64,000 bases of DNA from an uncultured Clostridia bacterium. Its GTDB lineage: Bacteria; Bacillota; Clostridia; Oscillospirales; Acutalibacteraceae. A program made the position numbers and the translations under genes. Below the pieces are notes generated by a model. That model was not told where the DNA came from. It was given only the letters and a program-made list of their open reading frames with translations, and ran no database searches. Of this stretch, positions 48,935 to 59,224 are shown piece after piece; position 1 is the stretch's first letter, and each line of letters starts with the position of its first letter. The stretch covers positions 186,001 through 250,000 of the forward strand of contig CAMHMN010000001.1 of assembly GCA_946186245.1 (NCBI GenBank). The letters run 5' to 3'.

Positions 48935-51331
48935 ATGAAAAAAATTACGGAGCTTTTAGGAAAGAAAATGCTGTTTTTTGACGGCGCGATGGGCACCATG
49001 CTGCAAAACAGCGGCCTGAAGGCCGGCGATCTTCCCGAACTGCTCAATATAACCGATCCTGCGCTGATTACATCGGTTCATAAGAAGTATTATGACGCGG
49101 GATGCAATATCGCTACCGTCAACACCTTCGGCGCAAATGCCTGTAAGCTCAAAGGCAGCGGATACTCGGCGGAACAGGTGATAACAGCCGCCGTCAACTG
49201 CGCAAAAGCCGCAAGAGAACAGTCCCAGAATGACGACGATCAATTCATCGCCATGGATATGGGACCTATCGGCAGGCTGATCGAGCCGATGGGCGACCTG
49301 AGCTTTGACGAAGCATATGACCTTTTTGCGGAGATGGCTTCCTGCGGGGAAAAGGCGGGAGCCGACCTCATTCTGATTGAAACGATGGGTGCGACCTATG
49401 AAGTCAAGGCCGCCGTGCTTGCCGCCAAAGAAAACACGTCGCTTCCGGTCTTTGTCACCTGTGCCTTCGACGCTTCCGGCAAGACCTTCACCGGTGCGGA
49501 CTGCGAAGCGGTTGCGGCGCTGTTGGAAGGCCTGCGGGTAGACGCCTACGGATTGAACTGCGGACTCGGACCCGATGAGCTATTCCCCGTGATCCGTAAA
49601 TTTGCCGAAGTGTCATCGCTTCCGCTGATATTCAACCCCAATGCAGGTCTTCCCAAGCAGAAGGACGGCGCAACCTGCTTTGACGTCGATCCGGATTCCT
49701 TCGCCGCTTCCATGCGGAAGGCCGCGGAGCTGGGCCTGAGCGTGATGGGCGGATGCTGCGGCACTACGCCGGCGCATATGAGCGCTATGATTAATCTCTG
49801 CCGCGATATGCCTGCCCGTTCCGCTGCCGACAGAGGCGTCACGATGGTTTCGTCCTACACACATGCCGTCCGAATAGGGGAGGAGCCGCTGATTGTCGGC
49901 GAACGCATCAATCCCACCGGCAAAAAGCGATTCAAGGAAGCGCTGAAAAACGACGAAATCTCCTATATTCTGGGTGAAGGAATCGCCCAGCAGGACGCGG
50001 GCGCGCATATTCTGGACGTTAACGTGGGAATGCCTGGAATCGACGAGCCGGCAATGCTTGTCAAGGCAGTCACCCGACTGCAGGGGGTCACCGATCTTCC
50101 TCTCCAGATTGACACCTCCAACATCGGCGCTATGGAACAGGCACTTCGCCGCTACAACGGCAAGCCCCTCATCAATTCCGTCAGCGGCAAGGAGGAATCC
50201 ATGCGCGCGGTCTTTCCTCTGGTACGGAAGTACGGCGGCACGGTCGTGGGTCTGGCGCTGGACGACAGCGGTATACCTTCCACTGCCGAGGGAAGGGTCG
50301 CGATTGCCCGCCGGATCATCGAAACGGCGGCGGAATACGGAATCAGCCGGAAAGACATCATCATTGACGGACTGACGCTCACTGTCAGCGCCGAGCAGGA
50401 TTCCGCCAACGTGACGCTGGAAACGCTGCAGAGAGTCAAAAAGGAACTGGGCGTCTGCACGACGCTCGGCGTGTCGAATATCTCCTTCGGACTTCCCAAG
50501 CGCGAGGTCATCAATTCGGTTTTTTACACCTGCGCACTGAATGCGGGACTTGACTGCGCCATCATCAATCCGAAATCCGAGGCCATGATGAACGCCTATT
50601 ATTCCTACCGCGCACTGCGGGGATTTGATCCGGCATGCGGCGACTATATTTCCGTCTACAGCGCGGCTGCGGATGCTCCCGCGCCGAAACAGTCGTCTTC
50701 CATGTCGCTGAAATCCGCCATCATTGCGGGGCTTGGCGATGCGGCGGCTTCTACCGTGCGCGAACTGCTGCAATCGGGATCTGTTGCCGATCCCATGACA
50801 ATCATCACCGACGAGCTGATTCCTGCCCTCAATGAGGTGGGCGACGGATTTGAAAAGGGAACGGTATTCCTTCCGCAGCTGCTCATGAGCGCGGAAGCGG
50901 CAAAGGCTTCCTTTGAGGTGCTGAAGGATGCGCTGGCGGGAACAGGTTCCGACGAAAAGAACGGGAAGGTCATTCTCGCGACCGTCAAGGACGATATTCA
51001 CGATATCGGCAAAAACATCGTGAAGGTTCTGCTTGAAAACTACCGGTTTGACGTACTGGATCTGGGACGGGACGTTCCCGCCGAAACGGTGCTGGAGAAT
51101 GTCCGTAAGCATCAGATCAGGGCGGTCGGGCTGAGTGCCCTTATGACCACGACAGTCGTCCGTATGGAGGAAACCATCCGCCTGCTGCGCAGGGAAGCCC
51201 CCGATGTAAAAATCTTTGTGGGCGGCGCGGTTCTGACCGAGGATTATGCCATGCAAATCGGCGCCGATGCCTATTGCCGGGATGCCATGGCTTCAGTCCG
51301 TTATTGCCAGAAGATTTTCAATGCGGAATGA
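48935..51331 (+). CDS. metH: methionine synthase (Hcy, pterin-binding, cap and B12 domains; no reactivation domain)
   Basis: FFDGAMGTMLQNSGL; GGCCGTTPAHM; GERINPTGKKRFKEAL; VKDDIHDIGKNIVKVLLENYRFDVLDLGRDVP. Confidence 0.94.
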   Translation: MKKITELLGKKMLFFDGAMGTMLQNSGLKAGDLPELLNITDPALITSVHKKYYDAGCNIATVNTFGANACKLKGSGYSAEQVITAAVNCAKAAREQSQNDDDQFIAMDMGPIGRLIEPMGDLSFDEAYDLFAEMASCGEKAGADLILIETMGATYEVKAAVLAAKENTSLPVFVTCAFDASGKTFTGADCEAVAALLEGLRVDAYGLNCGLGPDELFPVIRKFAEVSSLPLIFNPNAGLPKQKDGATCFDVDPDSFAASMRKAAELGLSVMGGCCGTTPAHMSAMINLCRDMPARSAADRGVTMVSSYTHAVRIGEEPLIVGERINPTGKKRFKEALKNDEISYILGEGIAQQDAGAHILDVNVGMPGIDEPAMLVKAVTRLQGVTDLPLQIDTSNIGAMEQALRRYNGKPLINSVSGKEESMRAVFPLVRKYGGTVVGLALDDSGIPSTAEGRVAIARRIIETAAEYGISRKDIIIDGLTLTVSAEQDSANVTLETLQRVKKELGVCTTLGVSNISFGLPKREVINSVFYTCALNAGLDCAIINPKSEAMMNAYYSYRALRGFDPACGDYISVYSAAADAPAPKQSSSMSLKSAIIAGLGDAAASTVRELLQSGSVADPMTIITDELIPALNEVGDGFEKGTVFLPQLLMSAEAAKASFEVLKDALAGTGSDEKNGKVILATVKDDIHDIGKNIVKVLLENYRFDVLDLGRDVPAETVLENVRKHQIRAVGLSALMTTTVVRMEETIRLLRREAPDVKIFVGGAVLTEDYAMQIGADAYCRDAMASVRYCQKIFNAE

Positions 51332-51432
51332 GGTTTTATATTATAAACAAATATCACCTTTTGTTCACACAATTCTAACATTATACGGTTATAATATTTT
51401 TTGACAGTTTCAGTGTATGGAGTGTGTAATCG

Positions 51433-51618
51433 ATGGAGACAGTCAAAATGGCAACAGGCATTTCGATATTCATTATATGCTTGATTATTCTTGTTCTCAT
51501 TTTTTGTGCAAAGCTGTTTCATATCAGAAAGCCGGAATTTATCATTGACAATATTGCCGCAATCGGCATTCTGACAGTGGTGTCAATGATGATGGGAGTT
51601 CTGCTGATTATCTCCTGA
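51433..51618 (+). CDS. small two-TM membrane protein, unknown function
   Basis: 61-aa hydrophobic ORF flanked by a terminator. Confidence 0.5.
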   Translation: METVKMATGISIFIICLIILVLIFCAKLFHIRKPEFIIDNIAAIGILTVVSMMMGVLLIIS

Positions 51619-51630
51619 TCTCGTATATGT

Positions 51631-51664
51631 AAATGCGTCTGGTTTGATTCAGACGCATTTTTTA
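51631..51664 (+). terminator. intrinsic terminator
   Basis: aaatgcgtctg gtttgatt cagacgcattttttatt. Confidence 0.85.
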
Positions 51665-51700
51665 TTCTATGAATAATAAAATAAATATTTGTCTTTTTGG

Positions 51701-51729
51701 TTGAATTGCCTGAAATAGTATGGTATAAT
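51701..51729 (+). promoter_or_regulatory. candidate promoter TTGAAT-17-TATAAT
   Basis: TTGAAT tgcctgaaatagtatgg TATAAT upstream of tepA-like gene. Confidence 0.7.
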
Positions 51730-51801
51730 CATTAAGTATATTTTTTTCGCATCTTCAAATAATAAACCGTACAGATTATGCATTATATATTTTGAAGGGC
51801 G

Positions 51802-52551
51802 ATGAATGATACGATGATACAGGATAGGATTCGTAACGAAACCGGAGAAAAAACCGACCCGGAGAACGAGATGTCGGGGAGCGAGGGCTTTTCAAAAGAC
51901 GAGCTTCATCAGATTGAGCAGACCGGCACCATTACTTCCGCCAAAGGAAAGCACATCATCCACTGTCTGACCATCATCGGGCAGATAGAAGGACACCAGG
52001 AACTTCCGTCGCCCGCCAAAACCACAAAATACGAGCATATCATGCCTCAACTGGTCGCTGTCGAAGAAGCGGAGGACATAGAAGGCCTGATCATCCTGCT
52101 CAATACGGTCGGCGGTGACGTGGAAGCGGGCCTGGCTCTCGCGGAATTGATTTGCGGCATGAAAACACCCACCGTATCGCTCGTTCTGGGAGGCGGTCAT
52201 TCCATCGGCGTGCCGCTTGCGGTGTCAGCGAAGCGTTCTTTCATTGTACCTTCTGCGACAATGACCATACATCCGGTCAGGATGAGCGGTCTGGTGCTGG
52301 GGGTTCCTCAGACCATGACTTATTTTGAAAGAATGCAGGAGCGCATCGGGGGATTCATCGAGAGGAATTCCGGAATGACAGCCGCAAGGTTCAGCGAGCT
52401 TTCACGCAGAACCGACGAACTAGTCATGGATATCGGCACCGTTCTCAGCGGCGAACAGGCTGTCCGGGAAGGACTTATTGACGAGCTCGGTTCGCTCAAC
52501 AGCGCGATCGCCTGTCTTTACGCAATGATTGAGCAGGGGATAGCGGATTGA
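51802..52551 (+). CDS. ClpP-family serine protease (TepA-like)
   Basis: LLNTVGGDVEAGLALAELI; LGGGHSIGVPLAVSAKRSFIVPSATMTIHPV; next to ftsK. Confidence 0.88.
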   Translation: MNDTMIQDRIRNETGEKTDPENEMSGSEGFSKDELHQIEQTGTITSAKGKHIIHCLTIIGQIEGHQELPSPAKTTKYEHIMPQLVAVEEAEDIEGLIILLNTVGGDVEAGLALAELICGMKTPTVSLVLGGGHSIGVPLAVSAKRSFIVPSATMTIHPVRMSGLVLGVPQTMTYFERMQERIGGFIERNSGMTAARFSELSRRTDELVMDIGTVLSGEQAVREGLIDELGSLNSAIACLYAMIEQGIAD

Positions 52552-52631
52552 ATTCTCATTATACCAATGACTTTCCAAGAATAGTTATTGGTTTACATAA
52601 AACATCCATATGAGAAAGAGGTACATAGTTT

Positions 52632-53588
52632 ATGAACATCTGGGAAGCAATTATTCAGGGCATTGTGCAGGGGCTCACTGAATTCCTGCCTGTATCGAGC
52701 AGCGGACATCTGTCTCTTGTGCAGCACATCCTCCCGTCTACTGCCAGCGGCAGCAACGACGTCGGCAATCAGGCGCTTTCGCTTTTCTTGCATTTCGGCA
52801 CGCTGTTGGCGGTTTTTATCGTCTACCGTCAGATCATCTGGAAAATGATTCTGGAATTCTTCAGCATGTGCAAAGAGTTTTTCACCGGTAAATTGGTCTG
52901 GAAGCTCGACAGCATGAACAAGGAGCGCAGAATGGTTATCTTTGTGGTGGTCGCATCGGCATTTGCCATTATTCTGTTCCTGCCTGTCCTCGGCTGGTTG
53001 GGGCTTGAAACAGGCGGTGAACCCGTAAAGAAGCTCTCCGATCTTGCCGAATACTTCTCCAACGACAACAGCATCATGGCGGAGGGAATCTTCTTTACAA
53101 TTACAGGCATACTCATTCTGCTGGCAACCGTGTTTGAATTCCGCATCGGCAACAGTCCCAAAAACAAGGATGGCGTGATCACCATGAGAAACGCCTGTGC
53201 CATGGGCATCGGCCAGTGCATCGCGGCTATGCCTGGAATCAGCCGTTCCGGCACCACCACCACGATGGGGATGCTGACCGGCGCGGAAAAGAATACAGCG
53301 CTGGAATTCTCGTTCATCATGGGCATTCCGGCAGTTCTGGCCGCCAATCTTTTGGAAGTCAAGGATACCGACTGGTCTGCTGTCAGCGGTTCCACTATCG
53401 TCGCGATTCTGGTGGGTGTGGTTGTTTCGGCCGTTGTCGGTGTGCTTGCCATTAAATTTCTCAAATGGATCGTTTCCAACGAAAAGTTCCATTATTTTGG
53501 CTATTACTGCCTGATTCTCGGCGTTGTCGTCATCATCATCGCCACGATCGAGAGCGTTACCGGCGTGAGCTTTTCATTGGCAAATTAA
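52632..53588 (+). CDS. uppP: undecaprenyl-diphosphatase
   Basis: GIVQGLTEFLPVSSSGHL; PGISRSGTTTTMGMLTG. Confidence 0.95.
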   Translation: MNIWEAIIQGIVQGLTEFLPVSSSGHLSLVQHILPSTASGSNDVGNQALSLFLHFGTLLAVFIVYRQIIWKMILEFFSMCKEFFTGKLVWKLDSMNKERRMVIFVVVASAFAIILFLPVLGWLGLETGGEPVKKLSDLAEYFSNDNSIMAEGIFFTITGILILLATVFEFRIGNSPKNKDGVITMRNACAMGIGQCIAAMPGISRSGTTTTMGMLTGAEKNTALEFSFIMGIPAVLAANLLEVKDTDWSAVSGSTIVAILVGVVVSAVVGVLAIKFLKWIVSNEKFHYFGYYCLILGVVVIIIATIESVTGVSFSLAN

Positions 53589-53621
53589 ATTATTTTCAGT
53601 TTTCAGAGGGAACGTATAAGC

Positions 53622-56600
53622 ATGTCAGAAAATATAGGTAACAAAAAGAAACATCCGTCAAAAAAATCATCCAGCGGCAAAAAAAGCGGCAGCAAGCCCA
53701 AACGCCCCCGTCCATCCGGTTCTTCCGGAGGAAAAAGTTCGGGCGTCGATCTCAAAAAGAAAAACAAGCTCGCCGGCAGAACCGTGGAAATGTCCTCCGG
53801 GAGACAAATTGATATAGAGGAAGTAATGCACGAGCCGGATCATGCTTCGGATCACGATCAGCCAGAGAGGAGAAAACCGCGTCATAATCCGGATCATGAG
53901 CCTGCGGTTTCTCCTGTCAGCGGAAAACCGGACGAAGCGGATATGATTGATGGAACGGACATCAACGAACAGATAAGCTGGAAAAAGCAGCTCAGCTCCA
54001 TCGTGATCTGGATGTTTTCCGTTATCCTGCTCGCACTGACGTTTTTCCCCGGGGAAAGTCTGTGGACCATTATTCATAGCTTTATTCTGGGCATACTGGG
54101 CTTCAAGGCTTTTTTATGGGCAGGGCTTCTGGTGTATCTGGGATATCTGATGACCAAGCAGAAAAATGAATTCGCCGTGATGAATATCATCCGTCCGACG
54201 GCGGGACTCATTCTTCTCACCGATATTCTGGGATACATCCTCGTTCAGTCAAACGGTTACAGAAATGTTTATAATGAGATGACATTTACGCCGTTTCAAC
54301 TCATAGGACAGATTTTCCGCGACGGTTCAAAGATCGGCGGAACCGGTCTGCTTGGCGGCTCGATAGGCGAAATCTTTATTTTCATTGCCGGGAAAAACGG
54401 CGCCGCCATTATCACCTCCATTATGCTGATTGCAATGATTATGGTACTTTCACATACGGGACCGATAGAGCTGTTTGAACAGACCAAACGCAAAATCATT
54501 ACTTTCTCCAATCCGAAAAACATAAAAAATGTTTTCACGTTTGATGATTCAGGTTATGGCGAAAAGACCGTATTTGACGATGAAGACAACACGGATGACA
54601 ACGTCGATATTGATGTGGACGGATTTTTTGATATTGACGATGAAGATGAGAATGCCGGATCGATCGAGGTTGATCTTGGGGATAACGCAGAGGAAAACGG
54701 GGAAAACACCGCCGATTCCGACAGTGTGGATACAGACCTGAAAAGCATTGTAAATAAAGTATCACTTAGTAAGAAGAAAAAGCTCTCCAAGGCGGAAGAA
54801 ATCCGTGCGGAGAGTGAAGAGATTTCGAAACAGATCCAGTCGGGGGAAGGCGCATCCACCGAGAAGGATGAAAAGGAATACAAATTCCCTGTTGCCAGGC
54901 TGCTGGTTTCCCCTAAAAACAGCGGAACATCCGAAGACCTTCGCCAGGAACTTACCGAAACTGCCGATAAGCTGATCAGAACGCTGGAAGAATACGGCGT
55001 AAAAGCGTCTATTTCCGACATAAGCCGTGGACCGACCGTTACCCGCTATGAGATAAAGCCGGCTCCGGGTGTCAAGATCAATAAGATAAAGAATCTGTCA
55101 GCCGACATCGCTTTGCGTCTGGCTGCTCAGAGCATACGTATAGAAGCGCCGATTCCCGGCAAGGCGGCTGTGGGTATCGAGATACCCAATCAGAACAAGC
55201 AGATGGTTCGTATCAGGGAAATCATCGGTTCAAGGGAATTCGCGGAGGCAAAAGGCTCGCTGGTGGTGGCTTTGGGCAAAGATATCGAAGGCAATATCGT
55301 TCTTTGCGATCTGAGCAAAATGCCCCATTTGCTTATCGCCGGCTCGACCGGTTCGGGCAAATCGGTATGTGTCAATTCCATGCTCATCAGTATGCTGTAC
55401 AAGTATTCTCCGACCGACGTCCGAATGGTGCTCATCGACCCGAAATCGGTTGAGTTTGACATGTACAACGGGATCCCGCATCTGCTGGTGCCTGTCGTAT
55501 GCGAGCCAAAGAAGGCAGCCGGCGCACTGCAATGGGCTGTCAGTGAAATGCTCAAGCGCTACAGCATGCTCAAGGAACGCGGTGCAAGAAATATTGACGG
55601 ATACAATCGCCTTGCGGAACAGACCCATGAATTTGAAAAACTCTGTCGCATCGTCATTGTCATCGACGAAATGGCGGATCTGATGATCGCTTCTCCGAAG
55701 GAAGTGGAGGACGCAATAGCCAGACTCGCTGCCATGGCGCGTGCCGCCGGTATGTACATGGTTCTTGCCACCCAGCGTCCGTCGGTAGACGTTATCACCG
55801 GCACCATCAAGAACAACATTCCGAGCCGTATCGCATTGGCGGTTTCTTCTCAGATCGACTCCAGAACCATTCTGGATGAAGGCGGTGCGGAAAACCTCAT
55901 AGGCTACGGCGATATGCTCTTTCATCCCATGGGTTCCAGCAAGCATATCCGAGTGCAGGGCTGTTTTGTGGAGGATTTTGAGGTCGAGAGAGTCATCAAT
56001 TATGTCAAACAGAACGGTCTGGCGGAATACGACGACAGCATTGCCGACGAGATCGAACGCAATTCACTCGAAAACGCCGGTGAAAGCTCTGCGGAATTTG
56101 AAGGCAAGGACGAATTCTTTGAAAAAGCCGTGGAAGTGGTCACCGAGGCCGGACAGGCGTCCACGTCCATGCTGCAGCGACGTCTCGGCGTAGGCTACGC
56201 CCGCGCGGGCAGAATCATCGACCAGCTCGAGGAGCACGGCATTATCGGTCCCCACGAAGGCTCCAAGCCGCGTTCCGTACTGATCAGCAGAGCGCAGTGG
56301 ATGGAAATGGCCATGAGCCGCTCTCACGCCGGTAAAAACGACCCGCTGCTCCGCAACAACAGCGGATTTGCCGCGCAGACTCTCGACAGCGGTCACGAGG
56401 AAATCACCGCCCGTCAGTCGGAATTCTTTAATGCGGACAATGTCGACGATTTTGATTATGAAGATGAATTTGAACAGGAAATTCTCGGTGTTTCTGACAG
56501 CTCTTCAGAGGGAGAAACATTTGATGATCCGGTGAATGGGGAGATTCCTGCTTTTTCGGAAACGGAGAATGACCTCGGTTTTTCAGACGAGGGAGCGGAT

Positions 56601-57263
56601 GCACAGTCCGCAGACGAACAGGCTGAAACCGCACCGAAAGAGGAAAAGAAGGTCAGACCGAGAGATTTGTCTATCTTTTTTGACGAATCGGATGATGATC
56701 CCGATGATTTCTTTGGCACGGTAAAACCGGACGAAGAGGATTCTTTCGCAGCGGCGGAAACAGCGATTGCCCCCGACGATCTTCCGCCATGGGAAGCGAC
56801 ACTGCCGTGGGAGGATCCTTCACCGGAATCCCGGAATGAGGAGATCGTGGTGACTTCGGATGAACCCGAAGAAACAGATGAACCGGAAGAAATGCCGGAA
56901 GACCCTGTGGCAGACAATCCGCCGGTTCAAAATGACGGGCATAGCGATGGCCGATCGGATTATTTTGATGAGGACGACGATTTTATTCTGTTCAGTGAGC
57001 CGGATAAAAAATCATCCGGTAAATCCAACAGAAGTGCTGACAAGGATGATGACTTGTCGTATTTTGGCAGACCGCAGAATAAGCCGCCGGTCAGAAAAAC
57101 CATTCATCGCGATGAGTCCGACGATGACCTTTTTGCGTTCAGTGAGCCGGACAGGAATCCTCCTGCCAGAAATAAGGACAGCAGGAAAGAAAACTCCGAC
57201 CTGCTCGACGACGATGATCTCTATGATGATATTCTGTCGTCTCCGTGGATAAAGAAGATTTAG
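53622..57263 (+). CDS. ftsK: DNA translocase FtsK/SpoIIIE with extended acidic C-terminal tail
   Basis: LIAGSTGSGKSVCVNSML; DPKSVEFDMYNGIPHLLVPVV; gamma-type TSMLQRRLGVGYARAGRIIDQLEEHGIIG; then about 300 aa acidic tail. Confidence 0.94.
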   Translation: MSENIGNKKKHPSKKSSSGKKSGSKPKRPRPSGSSGGKSSGVDLKKKNKLAGRTVEMSSGRQIDIEEVMHEPDHASDHDQPERRKPRHNPDHEPAVSPVSGKPDEADMIDGTDINEQISWKKQLSSIVIWMFSVILLALTFFPGESLWTIIHSFILGILGFKAFLWAGLLVYLGYLMTKQKNEFAVMNIIRPTAGLILLTDILGYILVQSNGYRNVYNEMTFTPFQLIGQIFRDGSKIGGTGLLGGSIGEIFIFIAGKNGAAIITSIMLIAMIMVLSHTGPIELFEQTKRKIITFSNPKNIKNVFTFDDSGYGEKTVFDDEDNTDDNVDIDVDGFFDIDDEDENAGSIEVDLGDNAEENGENTADSDSVDTDLKSIVNKVSLSKKKKLSKAEEIRAESEEISKQIQSGEGASTEKDEKEYKFPVARLLVSPKNSGTSEDLRQELTETADKLIRTLEEYGVKASISDISRGPTVTRYEIKPAPGVKINKIKNLSADIALRLAAQSIRIEAPIPGKAAVGIEIPNQNKQMVRIREIIGSREFAEAKGSLVVALGKDIEGNIVLCDLSKMPHLLIAGSTGSGKSVCVNSMLISMLYKYSPTDVRMVLIDPKSVEFDMYNGIPHLLVPVVCEPKKAAGALQWAVSEMLKRYSMLKERGARNIDGYNRLAEQTHEFEKLCRIVIVIDEMADLMIASPKEVEDAIARLAAMARAAGMYMVLATQRPSVDVITGTIKNNIPSRIALAVSSQIDSRTILDEGGAENLIGYGDMLFHPMGSSKHIRVQGCFVEDFEVERVINYVKQNGLAEYDDSIADEIERNSLENAGESSAEFEGKDEFFEKAVEVVTEAGQASTSMLQRRLGVGYARAGRIIDQLEEHGIIGPHEGSKPRSVLISRAQWMEMAMSRSHAGKNDPLLRNNSGFAAQTLDSGHEEITARQSEFFNADNVDDFDYEDEFEQEILGVSDSSSEGETFDDPVNGEIPAFSETENDLGFSDEGADAQSADEQAETAPKEEKKVRPRDLSIFFDESDDDPDDFFGTVKPDEEDSFAAAETAIAPDDLPPWEATLPWEDPSPESRNEEIVVTSDEPEETDEPEEMPEDPVADNPPVQNDGHSDGRSDYFDEDDDFILFSEPDKKSSGKSNRSADKDDDLSYFGRPQNKPPVRKTIHRDESDDDLFAFSEPDRNPPARNKDSRKENSDLLDDDDLYDDILSSPWIKKI

Positions 57264-57301
57264 ATTTCAAACCATCTATCAAGTGAAATGAGGGTGAGGC
57301 T

Positions 57302-59224
57302 TTGTCATTCCTACCTGTTTCAAAAGACGATATCCGTAACCTCGGCTGGGATTATGTCGATTTTGTCTACGTATCGGGCGACGCGTACGTGGATCACCCC
57401 AGTTTTGGCGTCGCCATCATCTCCCGTGTCCTCGAAGCGAAGGGCTACCGTGTGGCTGTTCTGCCACAGCCGGACACAAAAAGCCTTGATGATTTCCGGC
57501 AGTTCGGCAAGCCGCGCCTCGGATTTCTGGTGACTGCCGGAAACATTGACTCCATGGTGGCACATTATACCGCCGCCAAAAAGAAGCGCAGCGAGGACGC
57601 CTTTTCTCCCGGAGGCCGTCCGGGAAAGCGACCCGACCGGGCGACGGTCGTTTACAGCAAACTCTGCCGCAGGGCTTACCCGGCTGTTCCGATTATTCTG
57701 GGAGGGCTGGAAGCTTCACTTCGCCGTTTTGCCAATTACGACTACTGGGACGACGAAGTAAAGCCTTCCGTTCTCATTGAATCCGGCGCGGATATTCTCT
57801 CATTCGGCATGGGAGAATACTCTATGATGGAAATTGCCGCCCGTCTTGCCAGCGGCGAAGATGTTTCCTCCATCACCGACGTCCGCGGCACCTGTGTCGC
57901 CATTCCGGTGGAGAAATATGTGCCGTCTTCGGTGGCGGAATGTCCTTCGTATGAGCAGGTCTGCGCCTCCAAGAGGGAGTACGCGGTGTCCTGCCGCATT
58001 GAACAGGACGAGCAGGACGCGATACACGGCAGGAAGGTCATCCAGCGACACGGCGATCTCATTCTCGTGCAGAATCCGCCCATGCGTCCCATCACCACGG
58101 AGGACTTCGACTGGGTCTATGAACTTCCCTACGAGCGGACGTATCACCCGATGTATGAACCGCTGGGAGGCGTTCCGGCGATCAGGGAAGTCGAATTTTC
58201 CATCATCCACAACCGGGGATGTTTCGGCGCCTGCGCCTTCTGTTCGCTTGCCTTCCATCAGGGACGGCAGGTATCCACACGCAGCATTGAATCCGTCGTA
58301 CGCGAGGCGGAAATGCTGACCCAAAAACCGAATTTCAAAGGCTACATTCATGACGTCGGAGGCCCCACCGCCAATTTCCGCATCCACTCCTGCAAGAAGC
58401 AGGACAAGGCGGGGATGTGCCGCGGCGGCAGACGCTGCCTGGCCCCGGAACCGTGTCCGGCGCTGCAGGTGGATCACAGCGAATTCCTGGAAATGCTGCG
58501 CCGCGTCAGGGCGTTGCCAAAGGTCAAAAAAGTCTTTGTGCGTTCCGGCATCCGTTTCGATTATCTCATTCTGGAAAAAGACCCGCAGGTCATGCGGGAG
58601 CTGATTGAATTCCATGTCAGCGGTCAGTTGAAGGTGGCTCCCGAACATTGCTCCACGCAGGTGCTTGACCGCATGGGCAAGCCTCACTTTGAGGTGTATA
58701 AGAGATTCGCCAAGGAATTCTACGGCATTACCGAGGAAATAGGAAAGAAGCAGTTTCTTGTGCCTTACCTGATGAGTTCTCATCCCGGCAGCACCGTCAA
58801 TGACGCGATCGAGCTGTCGCTTTTCCTCAAAAAGGAACACCTTCATCCGGAACAGGTGCAGGATTTTTATCCGACGCCCGGTACCATTTCCACCTGCACA
58901 TTCTACACAGGGCTTGACCCCTACACGCTGGAAAAGGTCTATGTGCCGCGCACCCCGCAGGAAAAAGCGCTGCAGAGGGCACTGCTGCAATACTTCCGCC
59001 CGGAAAATCATGACATTGTGGAGCAGGCGCTGATCAAAGCGGGACGCACCGACCTGATAGGCAATTCTCCCTCCTGTCTGATACGCCCTTCGCAAAAATA
59101 CCGTCAGGAACAGGCCCCTGCGGCAAAGGGAAACAGAAGCGGCGTCGCCCAGACGAAAAGCGGCAAAAAGAGTCCGATCCGCAGCATAGCAAAAAGCAAG
59201 AACAAAAAGAAAGGCAAGAAATAA
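57302..59224 (+). CDS. YgiQ family radical SAM protein (TTG start)
   Basis: NRGCFGACAFCSLAFHQGRQV radical SAM CxxxCxxC; DVGGPTANFR; YPTPGTISTCTFYTGLDP. Confidence 0.93.
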   Translation: MSFLPVSKDDIRNLGWDYVDFVYVSGDAYVDHPSFGVAIISRVLEAKGYRVAVLPQPDTKSLDDFRQFGKPRLGFLVTAGNIDSMVAHYTAAKKKRSEDAFSPGGRPGKRPDRATVVYSKLCRRAYPAVPIILGGLEASLRRFANYDYWDDEVKPSVLIESGADILSFGMGEYSMMEIAARLASGEDVSSITDVRGTCVAIPVEKYVPSSVAECPSYEQVCASKREYAVSCRIEQDEQDAIHGRKVIQRHGDLILVQNPPMRPITTEDFDWVYELPYERTYHPMYEPLGGVPAIREVEFSIIHNRGCFGACAFCSLAFHQGRQVSTRSIESVVREAEMLTQKPNFKGYIHDVGGPTANFRIHSCKKQDKAGMCRGGRRCLAPEPCPALQVDHSEFLEMLRRVRALPKVKKVFVRSGIRFDYLILEKDPQVMRELIEFHVSGQLKVAPEHCSTQVLDRMGKPHFEVYKRFAKEFYGITEEIGKKQFLVPYLMSSHPGSTVNDAIELSLFLKKEHLHPEQVQDFYPTPGTISTCTFYTGLDPYTLEKVYVPRTPQEKALQRALLQYFRPENHDIVEQALIKAGRTDLIGNSPSCLIRPSQKYRQEQAPAAKGNRSGVAQTKSGKKSPIRSIAKSKNKKKGKK

